Source: Psychrobacillus lasiicapitis | Lineage (GTDB): Bacteria > Bacillota > Bacilli > Bacillales_A > Planococcaceae | Length of the DNA: 64,000 nucleotides | NCBI RefSeq assembly: GCF_006861795.1 | Contig: NZ_VDGH01000008.1 | Coordinates: 62,001 to 126,000, forward strand | Direction of reading: 5' to 3' | Shown here: piece by piece, positions 16,929 through 26,024 of the stretch | How the letters are laid out: the number at the start of each line of letters is the position of its first letter | Position numbering within the stretch: position 1 is the first letter of the stretch | Program-made: the position numbers and the translations under genes | The notes under the pieces: generated by a model | Database searches by the model: none | Told to the model about the DNA's origin: nothing | Seen by the model: only the letters and a program-made list of their open reading frames with translations

Positions 16929-17062
16929 GTATAAAAAAATTAAAAAGAATCCAATTATATTGGATCTATTCTCTTTCGGTGTTTGTAACTTTAAGTAAGA
17001 CTTTGCAATCTTATCTATGTTATTCTTTTCTATTGTAACTCACCTCTATCTACCTACTAAAT

Positions 17063-18514
17063 CTAACTAAACCAAGAGGACACCTTATCAATAACGCCTT
17101 TCGTTCCTATCTTAATAGCATCACCTATAGAATCCTTTTGGCCATCATTGTCGACATCCATAATATCAATTTCACTCAAAACAGTTGTTACAACTATCCC
17201 TGTAACAAGACCTGCCACTGCTCCAGCTGCAACCCCTACTGGTCCACCGAAAGAACCCATTAAAGCACCAGTTTGAGCACCTGCCCATGCCGAAGCTGCA
17301 ATAGAAGCTCCAGCCACTGCGACATCACCTGTAACATCTCCTGCAATTTTGCTACCTGACTCCTTATGTTGAATGCCGTGTACAATATCGCCTCCAACAG
17401 TTGCAATTACGCCGGCATAGCCGATTTTATTTCCAGCAAATTTAAGCGATTCCTTTACATTAGTCGCAGCATCGACACGTTTAAATATCTTCGTATAATT
17501 GGTAGCATTCTTACCTGAATAGGTCTTCTTTTTAACACCAATCAATTCAGGCTTCGTCAATTTTAACACAACTCTTCTTTCCCCTTTAGCAGTAATACGT
17601 TCTTCTCTTTTAATACCAAAACCTTGGGCAGCTAACCTTCCTTCTTTTCCAGCAACATACCCTGAGTAAGCAAAGACCCCCAAGCTAGCAGCGGCATTGA
17701 TCGGCTTGTCTTCCCAACCATTAATATTCATCCCGACTGTACTTAAAATTCCTTCCCATAGATCTTCCACCGTATAAATAGGTGAAGAAACTTCCACGTC
17801 GTTTTCGTTTACTCTAGGGTTCTCTTTTAGTAAATCCAATTGATGCTGCGCATAAAACTTTCCAATAGGCGTATTCTCTTGTAACAAGTTCCAGTTCTCA
17901 CTTGGAAAGTCTACATCAGTCAACCCTTCCTCTATAAGAAGCTCCATATCGCTTATCCAAGTCTCTATATGCAAAAGAGCAGCCTCTATTACGCCAAGTG
18001 CATTTGTTTGAGTACTATCGAATTCTTCTAATGCCGTCACCGTGTCATCTCTTTTTTTCCGACTATTGATGACCCCGTCTTGAACGCCACTGTCATCTAA
18101 ATGAGGAAGGGCCACAATATCAGAAACCTGATCCATAATGGCATTTGTTTCTCCCGTAAGATTACCGGTAATTTCTGAAATCTCTGTTAGTCCATCTTCT
18201 ACATCTTCCTGTAAGAAGCTTTGACGTATAAAACCATTCGTATTTGATTCCAGAGAAGAAAGTGCGGCATCCATTTGCTTAAGAATACCATCAAACTCGT
18301 TTTTAAAAGTCATAAAGAAATGCAATAAAGGCAAATGACAATTATCATAAAATGATCGAATGGCTTGAGCCCCTTCCCCTTTAAAAGAGTCTTCCATCGC
18401 AACAAGTCCATCGACAGCCAATTGAATCGCCTTCATTTCTTCTTCTATTCGACTAAGCATTTGAATGTTGCGCTGCAAGCCTTCATGAAAAGGGTTAACA
18501 TCTAAAACCTTCAC
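17063..18514 (-). CDS. LXG-domain type VII secreted effector 2, glycine-rich membrane-active C-terminus
   Basis: A 483-residue LXG protein predicted to leave the cell through the ESX machine. The helical LXG targeting domain covers about residues 1-230 (KVLDVNPFHEGLQRN at the start; conserved ALPHLDDSGVQDG). The C-terminal 90 residues are hydrophobic and glycine/alanine-rich (GALMGSFGGPVGVAAGAVAG), a glycine-zipper pattern, then a short amphipathic end (VIDKVSSWFS). No nuclease or NADase motif is seen, so membrane insertion is the likely activity. Start is GTG with AAGGAAGG upstream. The LXG part closely resembles effector 1. Confidence 0.82.
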   Translation of the reverse strand: MKVLDVNPFHEGLQRNIQMLSRIEEEMKAIQLAVDGLVAMEDSFKGEGAQAIRSFYDNCHLPLLHFFMTFKNEFDGILKQMDAALSSLESNTNGFIRQSFLQEDVEDGLTEISEITGNLTGETNAIMDQVSDIVALPHLDDSGVQDGVINSRKKRDDTVTALEEFDSTQTNALGVIEAALLHIETWISDMELLIEEGLTDVDFPSENWNLLQENTPIGKFYAQHQLDLLKENPRVNENDVEVSSPIYTVEDLWEGILSTVGMNINGWEDKPINAAASLGVFAYSGYVAGKEGRLAAQGFGIKREERITAKGERRVVLKLTKPELIGVKKKTYSGKNATNYTKIFKRVDAATNVKESLKFAGNKIGYAGVIATVGGDIVHGIQHKESGSKIAGDVTGDVAVAGASIAASAWAGAQTGALMGSFGGPVGVAAGAVAGLVTGIVVTTVLSEIDIMDVDNDGQKDSIGDAIKIGTKGVIDKVSSWFS

Positions 18515-18582
18515 ATAAACACCTTCCTTGTCTGAGCATTATTATCTTAGTTTTTCATGATTTTTATTAATCTTTTCATTCA

Positions 18583-19029
18583 TTACAATATTCCTAGACT
18601 CATTTCCGCATAGGTTCGATTGGATCTTGTTTTCTTGAACTGAACAAATACAGGCGTTTTTTGAGTCATATTATGTTCTTTTATATAGGTGAACAACTCC
18701 CAATACTTAACTTGTGATTGCACTTCATAATTTTCAGTTACTCTTGTCATAAGTAAATTGTCGACAATAAAATAGCTACTGAAATTTATTTCCTCTTCCT
18801 TTGGAAAGGTAAAATGGCTTTCTACAATTGGTAGAAAAACCTGAGCTGTCATCACTTCTGCCGTTGGATCGCTAATAATCGAAAAAAATATCACTCCCGT
18901 TGGATGATACCCATGTCCTGTTAATATTTCATCAAAGTCATTTAACGCGATATCGATTTCCTCAGGCAAAAAATTATACAATTTCGATGCTACGTTTCGG
19001 TAAGCAATTTGATGGTTTTCTACAATCAT
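18583..19029 (-). CDS. ESX-locus small protein (DUF5085-like), copy b
   Basis: A 148-residue soluble alpha/beta protein, one of two adjacent genes of similar size that fit the DUF5085 group found in Firmicutes type VII loci. Its start overlaps the previous stop codon in ATGA, so translation is coupled. No signal peptide or catalytic motif is visible. Position just before effector 2 suggests a chaperone or adaptor for that effector, without direct evidence. Confidence 0.65.
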   Translation of the reverse strand: MIVENHQIAYRNVASKLYNFLPEEIDIALNDFDEILTGHGYHPTGVIFFSIISDPTAEVMTAQVFLPIVESHFTFPKEEEINFSSYFIVDNLLMTRVTENYEVQSQVKYWELFTYIKEHNMTQKTPVFVQFKKTRSNRTYAEMSLGIL

Positions 19030-19484
19030 CCCTCATCACCCTGCCCTACTACTGGCACATACAAATCGATTATATAATCGCCGTACACTTCCAATAATAC
19101 ACAATAATACGTATCATCTAGCTTTATCCCTCTAGCATTCGCATATGATTTTACTTTTTCATACGCCGCATAAAAATCCACTTCTTGATCTGCTTGTCGA
19201 AGTAACAAAGCCCTTTCTAACACTAAGACATCTTTAAAAGAAAGATCTCCCTCATCCGCCAGTACAACCGGACTACTGATCGGCAAGTAATATGTAAAAC
19301 GACCTGACTTTTCATCTGTCGAACTTTGCTCAAACGAAAAACAGATCGGTCCATTTCGGTAGACATCCTTATTCAACGTAAAGTCTTCCAGCATATAAAT
19401 ACTTTCCTGCCAGTCCGCTTTCTTCTGCTCCACTTCATATTTCAACACATTCTCAAAAACTAACGAACACATTTCAATTCCCAT
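19026..19484 (-). CDS. ESX-locus small protein (DUF5085-like), copy a
   Basis: A protein of about 152 residues, similar in size and layout to the next gene and overlapping it by four bases. The second ATG (19484) is preferred because AAAGGGTGA lies six bases before it; the first ATG at 19490 touches the ribosome site. It has no membrane segment. Likely a partner or adaptor in effector handling. Confidence 0.63.
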   Translation of the reverse strand: MGIEMCSLVFENVLKYEVEQKKADWQESIYMLEDFTLNKDVYRNGPICFSFEQSSTDEKSGRFTYYLPISSPVVLADEGDLSFKDVLVLERALLLRQADQEVDFYAAYEKVKSYANARGIKLDDTYYCVLLEVYGDYIIDLYVPVVGQGDEG

Positions 19485-19626
19485 CCTCATTCACCCTTTC
19501 TCCAATCCTAATAAACAATGCACTTATAAACAAAGAAAATGAAAACAAATCTTGTAACACTAAAATAGATTTCAAATATTGATAATAGTAGAATTCCCCC
19601 CAAAGATCAGGGGCTTTGCTTCCACT

Positions 19627-20391
19627 TTAGTTGAATTGCCGCTTGTTAATAAACCCTCGCTCACTAAAATTAAAACTTCTGTATCGAAATTTACAATACA
19701 AAATAACCAGTTGCTCTGGAAGGATAAAAAGCATGACAAAAAATACGAGAATACCTCCGACAATCAGAATAATCATATTCAAATCATCAATTGCAGATTT
19801 TCGGACAATGTATTGAATGATAAAAACAATCCCTAATCCGGCAATAATAGAAGACGGAATATAAGAAGTTGTTTCAAATCTACCTCTCATTTCACCTTTT
19901 TTCGAGCCTTTACGATAATGACCGTTCTTCAACAATATATAAAAACGGATAAACGTTGCTAAAAACACTAAGAACCCGATCAATAAAACAATATAGGTAA
20001 AGTTAAGCAGGGAATCAGAAGTAGCAATCATTCCTTCCCCATCTTTTCCGATTAAGAATAATGCCATTATGAGAAATGGGATTGAAGACATATTTTGAGT
20101 AACTAGGATGGAGATAAAATACTGCACTTTCTCACTTCTTTTATAAACCGCTGGAATAGCATAGATTAAAGACAACACCATTAATACGATGGTTAACCAA
20201 AAATGTGCTGACAGTATTTCATCCTTGTACGGATAGATGGTAGAATCAGCGGCCATATAATACTCAAGTGCATAGAGCAATGCCTGTAAAAATATACCCA
20301 GAATTAAGACAAAAGCTAAGTTCGCTGGGCTTTGTCTACCAGAATCTATAGGACCTCTTAGCACTTCAAAATCTTCTTCCTTAAGTTTCAT
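19627..20391 (-). CDS. six-helix membrane protein beside LXG effector 1 (candidate immunity protein)
   Basis: A 254-residue membrane protein with about six hydrophobic helices and charged loops (RKGSKKGEMRGR). It lies 23 bases after effector 1 and mirrors the five-helix protein after effector 2, although the two share little obvious sequence. That pattern fits immunity to a membrane-damaging toxin. The ATG at 20391, after AAGAAGAGTGG, is preferred over an upstream ATG at 20427 inside the effector gene. Confidence 0.66.
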   Translation of the reverse strand: MKLKEEDFEVLRGPIDSGRQSPANLAFVLILGIFLQALLYALEYYMAADSTIYPYKDEILSAHFWLTIVLMVLSLIYAIPAVYKRSEKVQYFISILVTQNMSSIPFLIMALFLIGKDGEGMIATSDSLLNFTYIVLLIGFLVFLATFIRFYILLKNGHYRKGSKKGEMRGRFETTSYIPSSIIAGLGIVFIIQYIVRKSAIDDLNMIILIVGGILVFFVMLFILPEQLVILYCKFRYRSFNFSERGFINKRQFN

Positions 20392-20414
20392 AAAAAACCA
20401 CTCTTCTTTCTTTA

Positions 20415-21986
20415 TTAATGGAACCATCCTTTTACATGATCCATTACCGATTTATCCTCTTCCCCAAACTTGGTGTTTAACGCAACGTTGGCAAGTATTC
20501 CAAGTCCAACCCCTACCGCTGTTCCAACACCTGGAATAGGTATAGCCACTGTAAAGGCAGCAGTAAACCCCGCCTGAACTGCTCCTCCAACCGCCACATC
20601 AATTGCCGTATCAACTGTAGCACGTCCTGCAGCTTCTCCATCACTAAGTCCTTCATCTTTTGCTGTTGTGTAGTTGCTATAATAACTTAGTCCTGCCCCT
20701 ATGGGACCCAGTGCTTTTCCAGCACCTTTGAAAACTCCACTTGTTGCCATACCTTTTACATCCACTAAATCCGTAAATGATTTTCCTGCACCTTTTAGCG
20801 CGGCGCTTCCCACTGTTTTTGCTTTTTGCATATTGGTTGCTTGGTCATTAAAGTAAGCAAGGGAAGGATGCTTTTTCAATGCTTCGTCTCCAGTTCCAGA
20901 CCAACCGCTCTGTCCTGGTTTTTTCGTTCCATATTTAAGTGTAACTTTATTGTTCGCTGCAATTTCATAATGCTTTGGAGACCATTTTCTATTTCCTTTT
21001 GGCACATTTTTCATTAATTCTTTAAAAGCTTTGGAGTCTAGATCTACTCTCAAATTTTTTAAAGCATTGCCAGTTGCATTGATTCGATAAGAATATTTTC
21101 CGGTTTTTGGATTAAATACTCTGGAAGTAGTGATCCCTCCATCTTTCCCTGCCACATACATACCGAAAGCAGATATTCCGCCAGTAACTCCTGTATTCAA
21201 CCTTTTCGCATGTCCTACTGCGTCCTTCAACATCATAACGGTAGGATTTGCGGAAGAAACATCCCCTGGCTTTTCCTCTTCCCCGTCAGCATCCACATTA
21301 TCCGTTTTCCCTAAACGGGTATCTAGCTGTGTACGAAGCGGATGACTTTCCGTATACTCTCCCCATCGGTCTGCGGGAAAGTCAATATCCGTCAAGCCGT
21401 CATTCATCATACCTTCTATTTCTAATAACCATAGTTCTAGCGTAAGTAAATCTGATTCAATTTGCGTTAATGCATTCGTTTGATTTGTGTCAAACTCATT
21501 CAAATCTGTAACTGTATTATCTCGCTTTTTCTTCGCATTACTAACACCATCTTGCACACCACTATCATCTAAATGAGGAAGTGCAACGATATCAGCGACT
21601 TGATCCATAATGCCATTTGTCTCATCTGTGAGATTACTAGTTACTTGAGATATTTCCGTTAGTCCTTCTTCTAGTTCTCCCTCTAAAAAACTTTGACGAA
21701 TAAAACCATTACGATCTGGCTCTAATGCATCGAGTGCAGCACCCATTTGGGTAAGGGTGCTATCGAATGCGGCTTTAAACGTAAAGAAAAATTGTAAGAA
21801 TGGCAAATGACAATCATTATAAAATGCTCGGATAGCATTTCCACCTGATCCTTTTAAAGAATCTTCCATTGAGACAAGACCTTCTATAGCAGTTTCGATT
21901 GTCTTCATTTCCCCTTCAATTCGGTTAAGCATATTTATATTTCGCTGTAAGCCATCGTGAAATGGACCGACATCTAATATTTTCAT
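20415..21986 (-). CDS. LXG-domain type VII secreted effector 1, glycine-rich membrane-active C-terminus
   Basis: A 523-residue LXG effector. The LXG domain (about 1-230) is nearly parallel to that of effector 2 (KILDVGPFHDGLQRNIN; ALPHLDDSGVQDG). The middle (about 240-400) is unrelated to effector 2. The last 100 residues are hydrophobic with a GxxxG pattern (PIPGVGTAVGVGLGILANVAL) and end in DHVKGWFH, similar in style to effector 2. Start overlaps the YwqI-like stop codon in ATGA. The YwqH/YwqI-like proteins just upstream are probably its helical secretion partners. Confidence 0.84.
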   Translation of the reverse strand: MKILDVGPFHDGLQRNINMLNRIEGEMKTIETAIEGLVSMEDSLKGSGGNAIRAFYNDCHLPFLQFFFTFKAAFDSTLTQMGAALDALEPDRNGFIRQSFLEGELEEGLTEISQVTSNLTDETNGIMDQVADIVALPHLDDSGVQDGVSNAKKKRDNTVTDLNEFDTNQTNALTQIESDLLTLELWLLEIEGMMNDGLTDIDFPADRWGEYTESHPLRTQLDTRLGKTDNVDADGEEEKPGDVSSANPTVMMLKDAVGHAKRLNTGVTGGISAFGMYVAGKDGGITTSRVFNPKTGKYSYRINATGNALKNLRVDLDSKAFKELMKNVPKGNRKWSPKHYEIAANNKVTLKYGTKKPGQSGWSGTGDEALKKHPSLAYFNDQATNMQKAKTVGSAALKGAGKSFTDLVDVKGMATSGVFKGAGKALGPIGAGLSYYSNYTTAKDEGLSDGEAAGRATVDTAIDVAVGGAVQAGFTAAFTVAIPIPGVGTAVGVGLGILANVALNTKFGEEDKSVMDHVKGWFH

Positions 21987-22285
21987 GGTGCCACCCTCTG
22001 CGGTCCGTCGATTGTACATTGCATAGCAGTCGAAATAGTTTGATCCGTTTCATTCATAAATTCAACAGAACTTGTAGTGGTCTGAATGTTTGTATTTAAC
22101 ACAGTTTGATATTTTGTCAGTAATTGCTCTAGTTTCGTTGAAAGATCTGTCAATTTCGACACAACATCCAACGTATTTCCTGTAATTGGTGGTTCTGCTT
22201 TTGGATTAAGCGATTCATTCGCGTTCGTCATTTCTCCTAGCTGCATTTCCACATCGGCATATACGATTTTCACTTCAGTTGACAT
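21983..22285 (-). CDS. YwqI-like small helical protein (DUF5344-like)
   Basis: A 100-residue, probably alpha-helical protein resembling YwqI/DUF5344, which is encoded next to LXG effectors in Bacillus. Small partners of this kind bind the LXG domain and help target it to the secretion machine. There is no signal peptide and no WxG motif. The ribosome site GGGGGGTGA is strong. It overlaps the effector gene by four bases. Confidence 0.72.
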   Translation of the reverse strand: MSTEVKIVYADVEMQLGEMTNANESLNPKAEPPITGNTLDVVSKLTDLSTKLEQLLTKYQTVLNTNIQTTTSSVEFMNETDQTISTAMQCTIDGPQRVAP

Positions 22286-22303
22286 ATTGATTCACCCCCC
22301 ACA

Positions 22304-22663
22304 TTATTTAGAAGCCGCTTCTCTTTCTCTAGCTTCTTCTGCCTCTAAATTCGCAATCGTTTGTTTGATCGATTCAATTTCTGCTAATAGTGACGTGATT
22401 TTAGCTGATATAGCACTAAATACAGCAGAGAATTGAGCGCCCGTTATTTCTAAATAAGAAGAATGAATTCCTACTTCTCGAATGTCATCAAAACTAGTTG
22501 CAAGTGTTCCAAACCATGTCGTAGTTGTAAGTTCTGGCTCTAAACACTTATGTTCATTTTCATTGAATTGTCCTTGTTTTTCTGAGAGTGACCCTTGGCA
22601 TTCGGTTAGGCGTCTTAGTTCTTCTTGCTTTTTGTGCAACAGTGCATAATAATATCCAAGCAA
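22304..22663 (-). CDS. YwqH-like helical protein (DUF5082-like, WXG100 relative)
   Basis: A 119-residue coiled-coil protein with a central tryptophan in TTTWFGTLATSFDD that resembles the WXG turn, and long helices either side. It fits the YwqH/DUF5082 group, partners of LXG effectors. Start is TTG after GAGGAG. It sits between the secretion machine genes and the first effector. Confidence 0.72.
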   Translation of the reverse strand: MLGYYYALLHKKQEELRRLTECQGSLSEKQGQFNENEHKCLEPELTTTTWFGTLATSFDDIREVGIHSSYLEITGAQFSAVFSAISAKITSLLAEIESIKQTIANLEAEEAREREAASK

Positions 22664-22678
22664 ATGTATTCTCCTCTC

Positions 22679-23191
22679 TTATCCTTTGTTAATGGAAGTT
22701 CCAGATGGTTGAACCAACTTCGGTAAAACAACGATGAATAAAGCTAAAAGGCCGATAGCGATAATAGCTAGGAATATCAACGTGCGCGTTTTGTTAGTAG
22801 CCGTCTCCCTATCATCCATGTAGCTATCCGGCAACTGCATATCATTCTTACTTTCAGCCATAAAAAGGTTTAGTTCGGAAGATTTCGCAGCCACCGTGCT
22901 CTTTTCACCTCTAGCAGAAGTTTGAAACAGAAATGTAGTATCGCTTCTATTAGGAAGCTGCCTTCTTCCATCAAAGTAAATATTAAATTGCTTATCCGGA
23001 ATCGTGTTCTTCATCTCTGTTTTTTTTCCATCATGCAAGTAATCGGTATTTTTCTTGAACTTGAGTTTTTCATATATTACTGGCTCAAGTTCTTCTATTG
23101 TTTTACCTTCCTCTGCCAAAACAACCTGTAAGTCTACAAATAAAACTGCAAACGCTAGTAAAACTAGCAACAACAACACCTTAGTTTTCAT
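22679..23191 (-). CDS. essA: type VII secretion protein EssA
   Basis: A 170-residue membrane protein with an N-terminal signal-anchor (about 3-26), a polar external region containing the LFMAESKNDMQLPDSYM stretch, and one C-terminal membrane helix (about 136-157). Order, size and topology fit EssA of Firmicutes ESX systems, part of the membrane complex with EssB, EssC and EsaA. It overlaps the esaA end by 11 bases. GAGGAAG precedes the ATG. Confidence 0.8.
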   Translation of the reverse strand: MKTKVLLLLVLLAFAVLFVDLQVVLAEEGKTIEELEPVIYEKLKFKKNTDYLHDGKKTEMKNTIPDKQFNIYFDGRRQLPNRSDTTFLFQTSARGEKSTVAAKSSELNLFMAESKNDMQLPDSYMDDRETATNKTRTLIFLAIIAIGLLALFIVVLPKLVQPSGTSINKG

Positions 23192-26024
23192 ACGCTTCCT
23201 CTGCCTGCAAGACTGGTTTGTTCGTCTGTTTAAAATACGAAACGATTAGCATAATAATCGCGATTACACCTGTAATAATTGTTCCCCATAAGAAACTCGT
23301 TTCCGGTTCATATTTAATAGACATATAGACATTTGATAATACATCTGGAAGTGGGATATCTGGTACCGCCAGTATTAATAGTGGAATAATATACACACAC
23401 ATGAGCACAACACTTGCGATCCATCCTGCAGATTGCCCAAACTCGAGAGCGGTACGAATAATCGCAGCACTCGCAAGCAATAGAAGAATTGTAAATATTG
23501 TCCATTCAACTGCTCGTTCATCGTTCAATATATACATATTAATGCTGTATAAACTAATAACGAGTCCTACGAGTAAGGATAATATTGCTGTAAGACCTAA
23601 ACGTATTCCGATTGGACCCTCTTTCATTTGATACGTGAAGTATCCGATCAAGAGACTACTAATAAGTAAAATGATAAATAGAATGACTGGAGGTACTTTC
23701 TGCGCTTCTTCCGAAAGTGCGGCCTCTCCTTTCACATCTAATGGATTAACAAAGTGGTTGAATGCATATCCATTTTCTTGCCCATCTACATACGTGTTTG
23801 CAAGGAATCCTTTTATATCCTCATCAAATGCTGTCATCGCATTCACATTAGTCTCCCATTTATCACTAAATTCACTGGATGTATTTCGGATGTCGCCAGC
23901 TTTAGCAGATAAATCATTCGCATAATTGACCAAACTACTCTGTTTTTGAGATAAAGATTGAATCATGCCGCTCAGGGAAACAAGCTGATTACTTACATTT
24001 TGTTGACCTGACATGACCTCCCCTTCCGTAGCTGCTGCCACAGGTTCACTCGATCCGATCATCATGGATGGTGTTTGAATTTGTTGAAGGAGCATATTCG
24101 CTTGTTCATCAATGGCATTTAAATCCGTCAGTAACGCTGAATGCTGTTCCTCAACCGTTTCCTTGTAACCAGACATAATGGCTGCAAATGTCGTATTCAA
24201 ATCCGATAGGCCAAGCTCCGTTTCTGGAATGCTCTCGTTTACAGAAGTCCAGCCTGCAAGCTCCTCCTCATTTAAATCCACCACGTTTTTCAATAAAGCT
24301 GTTAAAATCTCATCCTCTAACATAGCGTCCTTATTTGCAGTTTGACCTCCCTCGCTAAGCGTAAATTCAAATTGCTCTAGCGTTGCATAATAGGAGAGAA
24401 GAGAACTAGTATCTGTACTAGTTGCTCCTTTAGCAAATAACTCTTCTAATCTTGTTCGTTGATCATTTGATAATTGCGGATGTTTTAATAACGATTCTTC
24501 TTTTTGCTTAATTTCCGCACCAATTCTTGCTGTGTCAACCGGATAGGAGTTTAATATTTGTTGCACTGATTCATATTCTCTATAAATAGAATTGTAATTT
24601 TCTAGTAGATTTGTATAATCAGTCGCTGCTTGGGTGTAGTCACTTTTTCCTTCTTCATTTGTTTGATTCCAAATGCTTTCTTTGGTAGAGATGCCTGTAT
24701 TAATCGTAGCTAACTCTCCTTCGAGCTGCTCAAGTTCAGCGATAAATCCAGATTCAGGATCTGCTGCTGCTACTTTTTCTTTCATAGCAGAAAGCGCAGT
24801 TAATATTTCCACCACTTTTGCTCGCTCTTCTTCTAATGCAGGAAGAATTATCGCTTCTTTACTAGCAGCTTTACGATCCATTTCTTCCTTCGTTGACATT
24901 AGCTGTTGTTGATCTGTTCCAATATTCGTTACACCTAATACAGCAGGACCGTTCTTTCCTGTTTCAATGCCTTTTTCCAAGTTAGCTAAAATAGTATTAT
25001 TGTATCGGTCAATTGCAGTTCCTTGTACAATCAGTAAGTCGGACAATTGACGGTCTACTTCATTTTTACGTAATTCGGATAAGGAATTTAGTTTTTCTTT
25101 GTTTGTATCGATTATTTCATTTACTTTTTGAATTTCTTCGTTTAATGTTTCTTGGCTATCTTCTAGCATTTGAACCGATTCGTTATATTTTTCGGCTTGC
25201 ATTGCTGCAGCTGCTTGAATTTTAGCTAAACTACTATCTTGCACTTGTTGTAGAATCTGTTTTTGTGTATCTTGAAATTCTCTGTATTGCTGAACATATG
25301 TGATAAATCCGTTCATTTGTTGACCAAATGTTTCTGCATTTTCTATGCGGGAATTATGTGCATCGCTTGCTGAACCTATTGTAGAAAGTAAAGAATCCAT
25401 TTGCTCTTTCTGTCTTTTCATTTGCTCCGCAAGCGTTTCGGATTCTGGTTTATAGTAAGCCGACATAGCACTAAGAAATTCTGTTTCCTTCCCTAAGATG
25501 TTCGCAAATTCTTTTTTAATATGATTCATTTCCTGGGCAATATATGTCCAGTAAAGCGTCGAAACCTTATCATTTACTCGATTTGTAGCTAATTCAATCT
25601 CATTTAGCACGCGCTCTTTTTTAATGCCTGTTTTTTGACGCTGCACTTGATAAGAAAAAGTCGCTTTTTTTGGATTTTGTTGATCATACGACATAATATT
25701 TTCTGAGAAGTTGGATGGAATATATACGATCGCCTCGTATTGATGGGATTTTAACCCATTCTCTGCCGCTCCACGCCCCATCACTTTCCATTCATACGGA
25801 GAATTCTCTGCCAAAATGGAAACGACTTCTCTTCCCATCTCCACATTTTCTTCTTCCTTCGCTAGTCCTCTATCCTCATTCACGATGGCAATTACTCGTT
25901 TGTTTGTTTTATTCAAATCTAGCAAGTTAACACCCATCAGTTGAAAAAACAAAATAGGGACTGCTAATATAACTAAAATTCCAGCGGTTAATTTCAACCA
26001 TTTCATATGCTTATCTGATTTCAT
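23181..26024 (-). CDS. esaA: type VII secretion membrane protein EsaA/YueB
   Basis: A 947-residue protein with one N-terminal membrane helix (about 8-30), a very long extracellular coiled-coil stalk (about 60-740) and about six C-terminal helices. This layout is that of EsaA/YueB, the surface-exposed part of the Firmicutes ESX machine; YueB is also the SPP1 phage receptor in B. subtilis. It is somewhat shorter than YueB. The start chosen, with AGAGGAAG nine bases upstream, overlaps the essC stop in ATGA; an earlier ATG at 26051 lies inside essC. Confidence 0.88.
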   Translation of the reverse strand: MKSDKHMKWLKLTAGILVILAVPILFFQLMGVNLLDLNKTNKRVIAIVNEDRGLAKEEENVEMGREVVSILAENSPYEWKVMGRGAAENGLKSHQYEAIVYIPSNFSENIMSYDQQNPKKATFSYQVQRQKTGIKKERVLNEIELATNRVNDKVSTLYWTYIAQEMNHIKKEFANILGKETEFLSAMSAYYKPESETLAEQMKRQKEQMDSLLSTIGSASDAHNSRIENAETFGQQMNGFITYVQQYREFQDTQKQILQQVQDSSLAKIQAAAAMQAEKYNESVQMLEDSQETLNEEIQKVNEIIDTNKEKLNSLSELRKNEVDRQLSDLLIVQGTAIDRYNNTILANLEKGIETGKNGPAVLGVTNIGTDQQQLMSTKEEMDRKAASKEAIILPALEEERAKVVEILTALSAMKEKVAAADPESGFIAELEQLEGELATINTGISTKESIWNQTNEEGKSDYTQAATDYTNLLENYNSIYREYESVQQILNSYPVDTARIGAEIKQKEESLLKHPQLSNDQRTRLEELFAKGATSTDTSSLLSYYATLEQFEFTLSEGGQTANKDAMLEDEILTALLKNVVDLNEEELAGWTSVNESIPETELGLSDLNTTFAAIMSGYKETVEEQHSALLTDLNAIDEQANMLLQQIQTPSMMIGSSEPVAAATEGEVMSGQQNVSNQLVSLSGMIQSLSQKQSSLVNYANDLSAKAGDIRNTSSEFSDKWETNVNAMTAFDEDIKGFLANTYVDGQENGYAFNHFVNPLDVKGEAALSEEAQKVPPVILFIILLISSLLIGYFTYQMKEGPIGIRLGLTAILSLLVGLVISLYSINMYILNDERAVEWTIFTILLLLASAAIIRTALEFGQSAGWIASVVLMCVYIIPLLILAVPDIPLPDVLSNVYMSIKYEPETSFLWGTIITGVIAIIMLIVSYFKQTNKPVLQAEEAYEN

